Below, one piece after another: positions 25,045-32,209 of a stretch of DNA of 35,991 bases. Made by a program: the position numbers and the translations under genes. The notes under the pieces were generated by a model. That model was not told the origin of the DNA. It saw nothing but the letters and a program-made list of their open reading frames with translations, and searched no databases. Position 1 is the stretch's first letter. Every line of letters starts with the position of its first letter. Location of the stretch: the NCBI GenBank assembly GCA_023412845.1, contig JAEZRH010000087.1:1-35991 (forward strand). Reading direction: 5' to 3'. This DNA is from Bacillota bacterium (lineage in GTDB: Bacteria; Bacillota; Clostridia; Oscillospirales; Acutalibacteraceae).

Positions 25045-25767
25045 GTGGGACGCAGTATCATTGAGATGACGGACATCGTAAAGAACTATTTCATCGGCAC
25101 GCCGAACGAACTGCATATTCTGCAGGGGATCAGCCTTACCGTGGAAGAGGGCAGCTTTGTCTCCATCGTGGGGCCTTCCGGCTCCGGAAAAAGCACGCTG
25201 ATGAACATGATCGGCGTGCTGGACCGTCCGACCGGGGGGAAGTACTTTCTTGACGGCATTTCCGTAGCCCGCATGTCCGACAACGAGATGTCCGACGTGC
25301 GCAACCGCAAGATCGGCTTCGTGTTCCAGACTTTTAACCTCATTCCCCGCAACGACGCCCTCAAAAACGTGGAACTGCCAATGCTGTACGCCGGCATGAA
25401 CGCGCACGAGCGTGCGGAACGGGCCGGGGAACTGCTGACGCTTGTCGGCATGGGAGACCGCATGCACCACCAGCCGAACGAGCTGTCCGGCGGGCAGAAG
25501 CAGCGCGTCGCGATCGCCCGGGCTCTGGCAAACGATCCGGCTATCCTCCTCGCCGACGAACCCACCGGCGCGCTGGACTCCGCCACCGGCCGCATGGTCA
25601 TGGACCTCTTTCATAATATACACCGCGAAAACGGCAAGACGATCGTGCTGATCACACACAACCAGGAACTGGCGGAAGAAACGGACCGGGTCGTCACGCT
25701 GCGTGACGGAAGGATCGTCTCCGACCGGCCCGCGGCGGGAAAGGGGCAAAACGTATCATGTTCCTGA
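25045..25767 (+). CDS. MacB-type ABC exporter ATPase
   Basis: A 240-residue ATPase. Walker A is GPSGSGKST near 45-53, the Q-loop VFQTFNLIPRND near 93, the signature LSGGQKQR near 149-156, and Walker B AILLADEPTGALD near 168-180, characteristic of the MacB/LolD/FtsE-like family. The H-loop is VLITHNQEL near 203. The start is GTG at 25045, about nine bases after GGAGG and four bases beyond the adaptor stop. The gene overlaps the permease by ten bases. ATPase and permease are separate genes here, as in YknY-YknZ, not fused as in E. coli MacB. Confidence 0.93.
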   Translation: MGRSIIEMTDIVKNYFIGTPNELHILQGISLTVEEGSFVSIVGPSGSGKSTLMNMIGVLDRPTGGKYFLDGISVARMSDNEMSDVRNRKIGFVFQTFNLIPRNDALKNVELPMLYAGMNAHERAERAGELLTLVGMGDRMHHQPNELSGGQKQRVAIARALANDPAILLADEPTGALDSATGRMVMDLFHNIHRENGKTIVLITHNQELAEETDRVVTLRDGRIVSDRPAAGKGQNVSCS

Positions 25768-27023
25768 AAGAAAATATCCTTCTGGCCGTAAACGGGCTCA
25801 AATCCAACAAAATGCGTGCTTTCCTGACCATGCTCGGCATCATCATCGGCATCGGTTCGGTCATCGGCATCGTTTCCATCGGCCAGTCGCTGCAGCAGAA
25901 CGTCAGCGACCAGATGTCCTCCATGGGTGCGAACAGCGTCTACGTTTATGTTGCGCAGCGCGACAATACGGGCATCATGAACAATATGAACGGCGATACC
26001 GGCAAGATGGATGACGCGGACCTTCTGACCCAGGAACAAATCGAGAGGGTCCGGAAAAAGTTCAGCTCCCAGATCTCCGCGATGTCCTATTGGGCGGATC
26101 CGACGATCGGCAAGGCCACGAAAGGCCACGACTACGCGAATGTAACGGTCTACGGTGTGAACACGGAATTCGCAAAAGTGCAGAACATCAAGGTGGATCA
26201 CGGACGCTTCCTGCAGGATCGGGATATCAAAGGGCTCCGGCGCGTCGCCGTCGTTTCGGACCGTCTTGTGTCGAATATGTTCCCGCAGGGCGTCGACCCG
26301 CTGGGCAAAACCGTTGAAGTGACCGGGGACGACGGCACGGACGTCTACACCGTCGTCGGCGTCTATAAATATCAGACGGCGGGCATGGTTTCCGGCAATG
26401 CGTCGGCGAAAGACGTGCGCACCAACATGTTCATACCGGTCAGCGTAGCGAAGGAGACAGCCAAGAACAAGAACTACGCGAGCTTTGAGGTGCAGCCGAA
26501 CAGCGTGGAAAACGCCGGGGCGCTGACGGATGAACTGAAGACATACATGAAAAGCATGTACGCAAACAACGTGAAATACACCTGCACCGTTTACAACGAG
26601 GAGAACATGCTCTCGACCGTTATGGACATTATGGGCAAGATCTCCATCGCCATCGCCGCCATCGCCGCCATTGCGCTGATTGTAGGCGGGGTCGGCGTTA
26701 TGAATATCATGCTGGTGTCCGTTACCGAGCGCACACGCGAGATCGGCACCCGCAAGGCCCTCGGCGCCCGCAGCGGCTACATCCGCGCGCAGTTTATCGT
26801 CGAGGCGGTCATCATCTGTCTTGTGGGCGGCGTGGTCGGCATCATCATGGGACTGCTGCTGGCTTGGGGCGGAACCTCGCTGATGGGCTTCAAGTTCGTG
26901 ATCTCCGTGCCCATCATTTTCATCAGTGTCGGGTTCTCCATGCTCATCGGCGTCTTTTTCGGGTATTACCCCGCCAAAAAGGCAAGCCAGCTCGACCCGA
27001 TCGAAGCCCTTCGTTACGAATAG
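25758..27023 (+). CDS. MacB-type ABC exporter permease
   Basis: A 421-residue permease with four helices: one near residues 20-42, a large outside MacB_PCD domain (about 45-280), and three helices near 293-318, 343-368 and 375-400. The FtsX-type segment GVGVMNIMLVSVTERTREIG near 313-332 and ALGARSGYI are hallmarks. The C-terminus YPAKKASQLDPIEALRYE is the classic family ending. MacB complexes work as mechanotransmitters driving lipoproteins, peptides or antibiotics out of the outer-leaflet side. Substrate unknown. A bidirectional terminator follows. Confidence 0.93.
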   Translation: MFLKENILLAVNGLKSNKMRAFLTMLGIIIGIGSVIGIVSIGQSLQQNVSDQMSSMGANSVYVYVAQRDNTGIMNNMNGDTGKMDDADLLTQEQIERVRKKFSSQISAMSYWADPTIGKATKGHDYANVTVYGVNTEFAKVQNIKVDHGRFLQDRDIKGLRRVAVVSDRLVSNMFPQGVDPLGKTVEVTGDDGTDVYTVVGVYKYQTAGMVSGNASAKDVRTNMFIPVSVAKETAKNKNYASFEVQPNSVENAGALTDELKTYMKSMYANNVKYTCTVYNEENMLSTVMDIMGKISIAIAAIAAIALIVGGVGVMNIMLVSVTERTREIGTRKALGARSGYIRAQFIVEAVIICLVGGVVGIIMGLLLAWGGTSLMGFKFVISVPIIFISVGFSMLIGVFFGYYPAKKASQLDPIEALRYE

Positions 27024-27045
27024 ACACAAGCCCGTTCCGGATTGA

Positions 27046-27080
27046 AAAGCGGGAAGCTCTGCAATGGAGCTTCCCGCTTT
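27046..27080. terminator. Terminator between convergent macB-type permease and pucR-type gene
   Basis: Perfect 14-bp stem AAAGCGGGAAGCTC (27046-27059) with GAGCTTCCCGCTTT (27067-27080) and a 7-base loop. A U-run is present in either direction as the ends of the stem, so it can serve both strands. Confidence 0.85.
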
Positions 27081-27087
27081 CGGCAGT

Positions 27088-28236
27088 TTATAAGAAGTCG
27101 TGCACGATCAGGGCGATCAGCAGCTCCGCTTTCGGCTGCAGCGAGGAAAGATCGCACCCCAGGATCTTTTCGATTTTGTCCAGCTTATACATCGCCGTGT
27201 TGCGGTGGATATAAAGCCGGCTGCTGGTTTTGGCGATGTTCGCGTCGTTCTGCAGGTAAACGCGGAGAAAGTCGAGATACTGGGTGGCGTTGATCTTGTC
27301 GTAGTCAATCAGCGGCTGCAGCAGCGACCGGCCGAAGTTCAGAAGAACGGGATTCCCGCTCAGTTCCAGCAGCACTTTGTAAATACCCAGGCGGTCGAAG
27401 CGCAGGCACCTTGCGCCGCCGGAGCGGCAGGCGGAAACCCGCACCGCGGTCTCGGCCTCCAGCAGGCCCCTCGGCAGCAGGGCGGGCCCGTCGCAAATGC
27501 CGCCTATGCCCATCCTAGCCTGGTACCGTGTCAGTGACGGCTCCAGGCTCTCCATGGCATCGGCTAGGCCGTCCATTCCGTTTTGCTGCGCGTTCTGCCA
27601 CGTCACCGCAAAGACATGCCTTCCGCCTATGACGAACGGCCAGTAGCGGTAGTAGGAATAAACAAATTTGCCGCCGATTTCACGCAGCAGGGCCGAATCG
27701 TCTTCGCCATCGGTTTCGACGGCGACCACGGTGCAGGAGAGATTTGCCGGCCAGCCCTGCCCGCCCAGCCGCTCCACAAGTTTCCCGGGGTCGCCGCGCG
27801 CCGTAAGCAGCCGGTAGAGAAGGTCCTTCGTCTCGTCGTTTTTCTCTGAACGGCTGATGATGCAGTCGCAGATGATGCGGGTCAGGTCGGCCAGCCGGAC
27901 GTCCCACGGGACCGTCATAAGCGGGTAGCCTTTCTGCTCGGCAAAGAGGATCGCTTCCTCCGGCAGCTCGGCGATGTACGGCCCGAGATTGATGACGCTG
28001 CCGGCGGCACCGGCTTCGCAGGCACCGCGGATCAGTGTCATCAGCGCGGTGCGGTCGCCCTTGATTTCAACGCCCGTTGAAAAAACCAGTTCCGACGGAT
28101 GGATGAATTCGACCAGCTCCGGGCTTTCGATGGTATTGATCCATGCAACTTTACGCGAGATGCCGTCTCTGCCTGCGGCAACAGCAACAGGTTTCAGCTG
28201 TGTCAGATTCAAAAGCTGCTCCATGGTAACGGCCAT
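27088..28236 (-). CDS. PucR-family transcriptional regulator
   Basis: A DNA-binding regulator of about 382 residues. The N-terminal PucR domain (about 1-125, from MEQLLNLTQLKPVAVAAGRD to the LTRIICDCI segment) is a ligand-binding fold. A middle domain spans about 140-290. The C-terminal HTH (about 320-375) has LDFLRVYLQNDANIAKTSSR and RNTAMYKLDKIEKILG, the PucR helix-turn-helix. The family often controls purine catabolism or amino-acid use, but the ligand here is unknown. The chosen ATG at 28236 is nine bases after AAGGAG; an ATG at 28242 is only three bases from it. It is divergent from the AmmeMemoRadiSam operon, which makes that operon a possible target. Confidence 0.88.
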   Translation of the reverse strand: MAVTMEQLLNLTQLKPVAVAAGRDGISRKVAWINTIESPELVEFIHPSELVFSTGVEIKGDRTALMTLIRGACEAGAAGSVINLGPYIAELPEEAILFAEQKGYPLMTVPWDVRLADLTRIICDCIISRSEKNDETKDLLYRLLTARGDPGKLVERLGGQGWPANLSCTVVAVETDGEDDSALLREIGGKFVYSYYRYWPFVIGGRHVFAVTWQNAQQNGMDGLADAMESLEPSLTRYQARMGIGGICDGPALLPRGLLEAETAVRVSACRSGGARCLRFDRLGIYKVLLELSGNPVLLNFGRSLLQPLIDYDKINATQYLDFLRVYLQNDANIAKTSSRLYIHRNTAMYKLDKIEKILGCDLSSLQPKAELLIALIVHDFL

Positions 28237-28285
28237 CGCCATACACTCCTTCCCCGCAGGCTCTTATCGTTTCCTTCGAAGTTTT

Positions 28286-28314
28286 ATTTTAAACCTATTT
28301 CCCCGCCAAAGCAA
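28286..28314 (-). promoter_or_regulatory. Promoter of the pucR-type gene
   Basis: Minus strand: TTGCTT at 28314-28309, 17-base spacer, TAAAAT at 28291-28286, about 45 bases before the start codon. Confidence 0.55.
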
Positions 28315-28415
28315 TTCCCCGGGGCGTCCCGCACGGGAAAACAATTTTTATAAAGTCCCGCCCGGCAAAGAGAAAATTTCTGCACGTGGAAATCCGTTAT
28401 GCCTTGTGAAAATCG

Positions 28416-28424
28416 TGGTATAAT
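28416..28424 (+). promoter_or_regulatory. Extended -10 promoter of the AmmeMemoRadiSam operon
   Basis: TGGTATAAT, a TGn motif directly before a perfect TATAAT. The -35 region is poor, as is usual for extended -10 promoters. Transcription would start near 28431, inside the palindrome listed next. Confidence 0.65.
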
Positions 28425-28425
28425 A

Positions 28426-28440
28426 GAATCAAATTGATTC
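28426..28440. promoter_or_regulatory. Perfect palindrome at the transcription start, possible operator
   Basis: GAATCAAATTGATTC, 7-bp arms around one base, two bases after the -10 box. It is a likely repressor site. The neighbouring PucR-type protein is one candidate, unproven. Confidence 0.55.
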
Positions 28441-28453
28441 GGGGGGCTTTGCC

Positions 28454-29839
28454 ATGTCGATTATCGGGGCGTTCATCGTGCCGCATCCTCCCATTATCCT
28501 TCCGGAGATCGGGCGCGGGGAAGAGCGGAAGATCCGGAAAACCATCGACGCCTACCGTGAGGTCGGCCGCCGGGTCGCGGCCCTGAAGCCGGAGACCGTT
28601 GTTGTGACGTCGCCGCATTCCGTCATGTACGCCGACTATTTCCACATATCGCCGGGGAAACGGGCATCCGGCAATTTCAGTGCGTTCCGCGCCCCCGAGG
28701 CGGGGGAAGAAGCCGAATACGACACGGAATTTGTTGAAATGCTGACCCGGGAGGCGGGCAGAGAGAATCTGCCTGCCGGGACGTTCGGCGAAAAAAGCAG
28801 GGAACTCGATCACGGCACCATGATTCCGCTGCGGTTCCTGCATGAATTCTGCCGGGATTTCCGCGTGGTGCGCATCGGACTGTCCGGCCTTTCGGCCTCC
28901 GCCCATTACCGGCTGGGGCGCTGCATCGCGCAGACCGCGGAGAAGCTGGATCGCCGGACGGTGTTTGTCGCCAGCGGCGACCTTTCCCACAAGCTGACGG
29001 AAACCGGGCCGTACGGCTTCGCTCCGGAAGGCCCGGAGTTTGACGGTCAGGTTACGCAGGCCATGCGCGACGGCGACTTTGCGCGCTTTCTTTCGTTCGA
29101 CGCGGATTTCTGCGACGCGGCGGCCGAATGCGGGCTGCGTTCGTTCCAGATCATGGCCGGCGCGCTCGACGGCGTCGCCGTCAAACCCGAGCTGCTTTCT
29201 TACGAAGGGCCGTTCGGCGTGGGGTACGGCGTGGCCACTTTCGCCGTGGAGGGCAAAGACGAGGCCAGGCGCTTCCTTGAGGGGTATGAAAAGCGCAGGC
29301 GCGGGCAGCTTGACGCCAGGAAAGCCGGGGAGGACGAATACGTGCGCCTTGCGCACCTGTCTCTCGAAACGTGTGTGAAGAACGGCAGGCGGCCGGTCCT
29401 TCCGGAAGGTCTGCCGGAAGAAATGAAGGCCGTGAGGGCCGGGGCTTTCGTATCGCTCAAAAAGGACGGCCGGCTTCGCGGCTGCATCGGTACCATCGAG
29501 CCGGTGACGGGCAGCGTGGCCGAAGAGATTCTGCGCAACGCGGTCAGCGCGGGCACCGAGGACCCGCGTTTCGACCCGGTGGAAGAAAACGAGCTGGACG
29601 ATCTTGTCTACAGCGTGGATGTCCTTTCCGTTCCAGAGCCGGTCCGGTCCGCCGCTGAATTCGATGCGAAGCGCTACGGCGTGATCGTGACGAAGGGGAG
29701 AAGGCGCGGGCTGCTGCTGCCCGATCTTGCCGGAGTCGATACGCCGCGGGAGCAGATCGACATCGCAAAGCAGAAAGCGGGCATTTCGCCCCGCGAAGCC
29801 TGTTCTCTGGAACGATTCGAGGTGACGCGCCATCGTTAA
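28454..29839 (+). CDS. AmmeMemoRadiSam system fusion protein: MEMO-like domain plus AMMECR1 domain
   Basis: A 461-residue cytoplasmic protein joining two parts that are separate in many organisms. Residues 1-265 form a LigB/MEMO-like domain related to class III extradiol dioxygenases, with candidate metal ligands H11 in VPHPPII, H55 in TSPHSVMYADYF and H120 in ELDHGTMIPL. Residues about 285-461 form the AMMECR1 domain, with the diagnostic GRLRGCIGTIEP near 338-349 and PEPV..AAEFD..RYGVIV further on. The biochemical role of the bacterial system is not established; a metal- or radical-dependent modification is assumed from its partner. The ATG is seven bases after GGGGGG. The gene overlaps the radical SAM gene by eight bases. 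Confidence 0.9.
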   Translation: MSIIGAFIVPHPPIILPEIGRGEERKIRKTIDAYREVGRRVAALKPETVVVTSPHSVMYADYFHISPGKRASGNFSAFRAPEAGEEAEYDTEFVEMLTREAGRENLPAGTFGEKSRELDHGTMIPLRFLHEFCRDFRVVRIGLSGLSASAHYRLGRCIAQTAEKLDRRTVFVASGDLSHKLTETGPYGFAPEGPEFDGQVTQAMRDGDFARFLSFDADFCDAAAECGLRSFQIMAGALDGVAVKPELLSYEGPFGVGYGVATFAVEGKDEARRFLEGYEKRRRGQLDARKAGEDEYVRLAHLSLETCVKNGRRPVLPEGLPEEMKAVRAGAFVSLKKDGRLRGCIGTIEPVTGSVAEEILRNAVSAGTEDPRFDPVEENELDDLVYSVDVLSVPEPVRSAAEFDAKRYGVIVTKGRRRGLLLPDLAGVDTPREQIDIAKQKAGISPREACSLERFEVTRHR

Positions 29840-30659
29840 GGCTGTCTGCGGGATCTGCCCGCACCGTTGCGCTCTGGAAGAAGGCAAAATCGGCTTCTGC
29901 CGCGCCCGCAGAAACGAGGGCGGGAAGATCGTCTGCGCAAATTATGGGCGGGTGACCTCGCTGGCGCTCGACCCAGTGGAGAAAAAGCCGCTGAGGCGTT
30001 TTTTCCCAGGCTCAAGAGTATTGTCCGTGGGCAGCTACGGCTGCAATCTGCGCTGCCCGTTCTGCCAGAACAGCGACATTTCGATGTCTGACGGAAGTCT
30101 GCCGACCGTCTTCCTTTCCCCGCAGGCGCTGGTCGAAAAAGCGCTGGAGTTGCGCCCGCGCGGCAACATCGGCATCGCCTACACCTATAACGAGCCGCTT
30201 GTTGGGTACGAATACGTCCGCGACTGCTCCGCTCTGGCAAAGGAAAAAGGGCTCAAAAATATTGTCGTGACGAACGGCTGCTTCTGCGAGGAGCCCCTCC
30301 GCGGGCTGCTGCCGGAGATCGACGCAATGAATATCGATCTCAAGGCGTTTTCACAGCGCTTTTACAAAATGGCCGGCGGCGACCTTGAGACGGTGAAAAA
30401 AGCCATCGAAATCTGCTCGTCCGCCTGCCACGTCGAGGTGACGACGCTGATCGTCCCCGGCGAGAACGATACGCGGCAGGAGATGGAAGCCCTGTCGTCC
30501 TGGCTGGCCGGCGTGGACCCGGGAATCCCGCTGCACGTCACCCGCTTTTTCCCGCGCTGGAAGATGTCCGACCGCGAACCGACCCCCGTCGGAACGGTCT
30601 ACGGTTTGGCCGAGGCCGCGCGTAAGCATCTGCATGATGTCTACGTCGGCAACTGCTGA
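29832..30659 (+). CDS. AmmeMemoRadiSam system radical SAM enzyme, apparently with an AUC start
   Basis: A radical S-adenosylmethionine enzyme of 275 residues. An N-terminal cysteine group (C6, C9, C13, C23; CGICPHRC then GFCRAR) precedes the SAM cluster motif GCNLRCPFC at 70-78, with C71, C75 and C78 binding the 4Fe-4S cluster. IAYTYNEPLVGYEYV and NIDLKAFSQRFY follow, typical of PflA-like enzymes in this system. There is no ATG, GTG or TTG before the cysteine group: the frame has a stop at 29823. A near-perfect GAGGTGA (29819-29825) lies six bases ahead of ATC at 29832, so AUC is the likely start. A GTG at 29952 would remove the first 40 residues and the cysteine group. Translation is coupled to the previous gene by an eight-base overlap. 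Confidence 0.85.
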   Translation: MVKAVCGICPHRCALEEGKIGFCRARRNEGGKIVCANYGRVTSLALDPVEKKPLRRFFPGSRVLSVGSYGCNLRCPFCQNSDISMSDGSLPTVFLSPQALVEKALELRPRGNIGIAYTYNEPLVGYEYVRDCSALAKEKGLKNIVVTNGCFCEEPLRGLLPEIDAMNIDLKAFSQRFYKMAGGDLETVKKAIEICSSACHVEVTTLIVPGENDTRQEMEALSSWLAGVDPGIPLHVTRFFPRWKMSDREPTPVGTVYGLAEAARKHLHDVYVGNC

Positions 30660-30976
30660 CCGGCGCAGCCGGTTTCGGCCCGCCGTTTGGCGCGAGGCAA
30701 GACTGTGGTTCTTCCGGCGGGACAGTCTACGACAAGGCTCCCGCAGGCAAACACTCGGGAGCTTCTCCGGATTCTCGTGCCAGCCGTGGCCCGGAATTTG
30801 TACCCCGCTGAACGGCGCGGCGTGACTGCGGAGGCATCCCGCTTTTTTTTGTAAAAAACGGCAATACATAAATGCCCGCCGTACCGTCAACAATGATGAG
30901 TGAAAACTTTTTTCGGGTGATGCCGGGTGCGGCTGGATTTTTCACATCACGGCAAACCGTGAAAGGAGGAACTGGT
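30660..30976 (+). ncRNA. Candidate structured RNA or leader between radical SAM gene and the next gene
   Basis: Gene-free, GC-rich stretch whose core (30673-30796) folds by eye into a long rod closing two hairpins. The rod pairs 30673-30696 with 30774-30796 (21 of 23 positions, including U-G pairs, with one bulged U). Hairpin 1 pairs AGACTGT (30700-30706) with ACAGTCT (30722-30728). Hairpin 2 pairs AGGCTCCCG (30735-30743) with CGGGAGCTT (30756-30764). A terminator with eight U residues follows at 30828-30850. It could be a stable RNA, a 3' element of the upstream operon, or a riboswitch-like leader of the gene at 30977. I recognise no known family; no separate strong promoter is seen. Between 30851 and 30976 I see only a small CACGG/CCGTG hairpin ahead of the ribosome site. 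Confidence 0.4.
30828..30850 (+). terminator. Short-stem terminator with U8
   Basis: GCGG (30828-30831) with CCGC (30839-30842), a 7-base loop that can be extended by a G-U pair, then eight T. The stem is short but GC-only and the U-run is strong. Confidence 0.5.
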
Positions 30977-31519
30977 TTGAAGGATATTTTTTTATGCGGG
31001 GATCCCGGTGAAAAGTCGGTCACGCAGGCGCTGCTGACCGCGCTTTCCCTGTACGGGGGCGTCCGCTTCTTCAGTCCGGAAAAAGTGTCCGAGGGCGGCG
31101 TTTCGGCGGAATTCCTGCTTTGCGAATGCCCGAGCGTCCCGAAGATCGAACTCACGCGGGGAATCCTGCTTTTGAAAAACGGCCTTCGTCCCCAAAAGGA
31201 GCCGGTGTCGCTGCCGGACGGTTTTTTCTGCGTGCTGGAAGCGCAGAACCGCCAGGCCGCCGATCTGCTGCAGGGAAGCGGAGCCGTCGTTGTTTCCTGC
31301 GGCACGGGCGCAAAGGACACCCTCAGCATCGCCGGGTTGGAGAGCTCGGGTGCCACGATCAGCCTGCAGCGCAATCTTTCCACCCTCGACGGGAAGGTGC
31401 TTGAGCCGCACGATTTCAACGTTACCTTTTCCGTTCCGCGCAGCCCGTACCAGATTTTGTTCGTCAGCGCCGCGCTTCTGCTTGCGGGCGTAGACTCGCA
31501 GAACGGGTATATCATCTGA
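30977..31519 (+). CDS. Unrecognised small cytoplasmic protein
   Basis: A 180-residue protein. The start is TTG at 30977, eight bases after AAAGGAGG, and it opens with KDIFLCGDPGEKSV. The frame is open further upstream, but no ribosome site supports an earlier start. It begins with a beta-strand and a CGDPGEKS turn that slightly resembles a nucleotide-binding loop but is not a proper Walker A. Later segments are VLEAQNRQAADLL, VVVSCGTGAKDTLSI and ISLQRNLSTLDGKVLEP, and it ends in a hydrophobic helix ILFVSAALLLAGV. There is no signal peptide. The alternating strand-helix pattern suggests an alpha/beta fold. I have the impression of a conserved clostridial family but cannot name it or give a function. 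Confidence 0.7.
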   Translation: MKDIFLCGDPGEKSVTQALLTALSLYGGVRFFSPEKVSEGGVSAEFLLCECPSVPKIELTRGILLLKNGLRPQKEPVSLPDGFFCVLEAQNRQAADLLQGSGAVVVSCGTGAKDTLSIAGLESSGATISLQRNLSTLDGKVLEPHDFNVTFSVPRSPYQILFVSAALLLAGVDSQNGYII

Positions 31520-31529
31520 CCAGAATAAA

Positions 31530-31828
31530 TTGACATTCATAAAAACGGAGATGTACCCAATACTATGATTGCAAACGCGTTGGACGACCGGAAAAAGACC
31601 GGCATGGCGACCGGGAGAAAGACTTTCCGCAAGGCGGCGTGTGTAGCTTTGAAGGCCAAAAGGCCCGAGGCGAGTCGCCCGAAGAAAGCAGTCAGGCGTT
31701 CTCCGGAACCGGACTTCCCCGATTACGGGGACAGCGCGGAACACCTGAAAAGCGGCGCGGAATCGCCGCATATTACAAGTCAAGCATAATGCGCGCCCCC
31801 TGCAATCGGCAGAGGGCGCGTCCTTTAT
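31530..31828 (+). ncRNA. Candidate structured non-coding RNA (possibly raiA-motif-like)
   Basis: A gene-free stretch that starts with a TTGACA box (31530-31535; the -10 is unclear, TACTAT at 31561 being one option) and ends in an intrinsic terminator (31792-31820). Between them are many short hairpins: CCGG-AAAAAGA-CCGG near 31589, GGCC-AAAA-GGCC (31654-31665), GGCG-AGT-CGCC (31669-31679), GTTC-TCCG-GAAC (31698-31709), CCCCG-ATTA-CGGGG (31717-31730) and GCGGCG-CGGAAT-CGCCGC (31752-31769). The block GGCGTGTGTAGCTTTGAAGG and GGACGACCGG look like conserved RNA sequence and recall, from memory only, the clostridial raiA motif. An open frame of 74 codons here lacks a ribosome site. Confidence 0.5.
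31792..31826 (+). terminator. Terminator at the end of the candidate RNA
   Basis: CGCGCCC (31792-31798) pairs with GGGCGCG (31814-31820), and CTGC (31800-31803) with GGCAG, with one mismatch and a 5-base loop. A modest TCCTTT follows. Confidence 0.6.
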
Positions 31829-31854
31829 GTGTGCGGTCTCGGGCCGAAAATTTC

Positions 31855-31883
31855 TTGACAGGGAGCGCGCCCGGGTTTATGCT
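31855..31883 (+). promoter_or_regulatory. Promoter of the small membrane protein gene
   Basis: Consensus TTGACA at 31855-31860, 17-base spacer, TATGCT at 31878-31883. Transcription would start near 31890, 20 bases before the ATG. Confidence 0.75.
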
Positions 31884-31909
31884 TAACTCAAGAAGGGAGA
31901 GATTCCTCT

Positions 31910-32209
31910 ATGCCGGAAGAAATACAGCAGCCGGAAGGACGCCGCTATTCCCCTGTCCCGCTGATTGTGGTATCGGTCCTTTCCGCGCTGGCCGCGGTTT
32001 CCGAAGCGGTGTCTTTTTTCTATGCGCACGCCCATCTGAAAGAGATACTCCGCGACGGCTCGGTCGCGATTCTGGGCGGCAGGGCGTATCTCACGGAAAG
32101 CGCGGCGCAGGCCAATCCGCACCTTGTCACGGTCCTTTTCTGCGTGCTGCTTTCCGCCATCTGCGCAATTGCCGCAAACCGGCTATGCCGGCGGAAAAAC
32201 AGAGGCTGA
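31910..32209 (+). CDS. Small membrane protein with two helices, function unknown
   Basis: A 99-residue protein. A polar N-terminus of about 15 residues precedes helix 1 (about 17-38, PLIVVSVLSALAAVSEAVSF). An outside loop of about 30 residues contains ILRDGSVAILGGRAYLTESA, then helix 2 (about 71-90, LVTVLFCVLLSAICAIAA) and a basic tail RLCRRKNRG. The basic tail points both ends inward. It has its own good promoter, GGGAGA ahead of the ATG, and a strong terminator directly behind, so it is a real single-gene unit. No known family is recognised. Confidence 0.7.
   Translation: MPEEIQQPEGRRYSPVPLIVVSVLSALAAVSEAVSFFYAHAHLKEILRDGSVAILGGRAYLTESAAQANPHLVTVLFCVLLSAICAIAANRLCRRKNRG

Noticed and set aside
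26640..26685. Repeated ATCGCC units resembling a simple-sequence repeat
   Set aside because: They encode an Ile-Ala membrane helix of the permease (IAIAAIAAIALI), so codon use explains them.
25611..27029. A 472-codon open frame antisense to the MacB-type permease
   Set aside because: Very His/Asp/Val-rich, no family features; mirror of a GC-rich coding strand.
28397..29887. A 496-codon open frame antisense to the MEMO-AMMECR1 gene, longer than the real gene
   Set aside because: No ribosome site, unnatural composition, and the plus strand shows two recognisable domains.
30660..30850. 6S RNA, SRP RNA, tmRNA or RNase P as identity of the structured region
   Set aside because: The branched end differs from the 6S rod; the SRP core, the tmRNA tag region and the RNase P GAGGAAAGTC core are all absent.
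31565..31789. A 74-codon open frame in the structured RNA candidate
   Set aside because: No Shine-Dalgarno before the ATG, Lys/Arg/Ser-rich with no hydrophobic core, and it is covered by hairpins. An RNA reading fits better.
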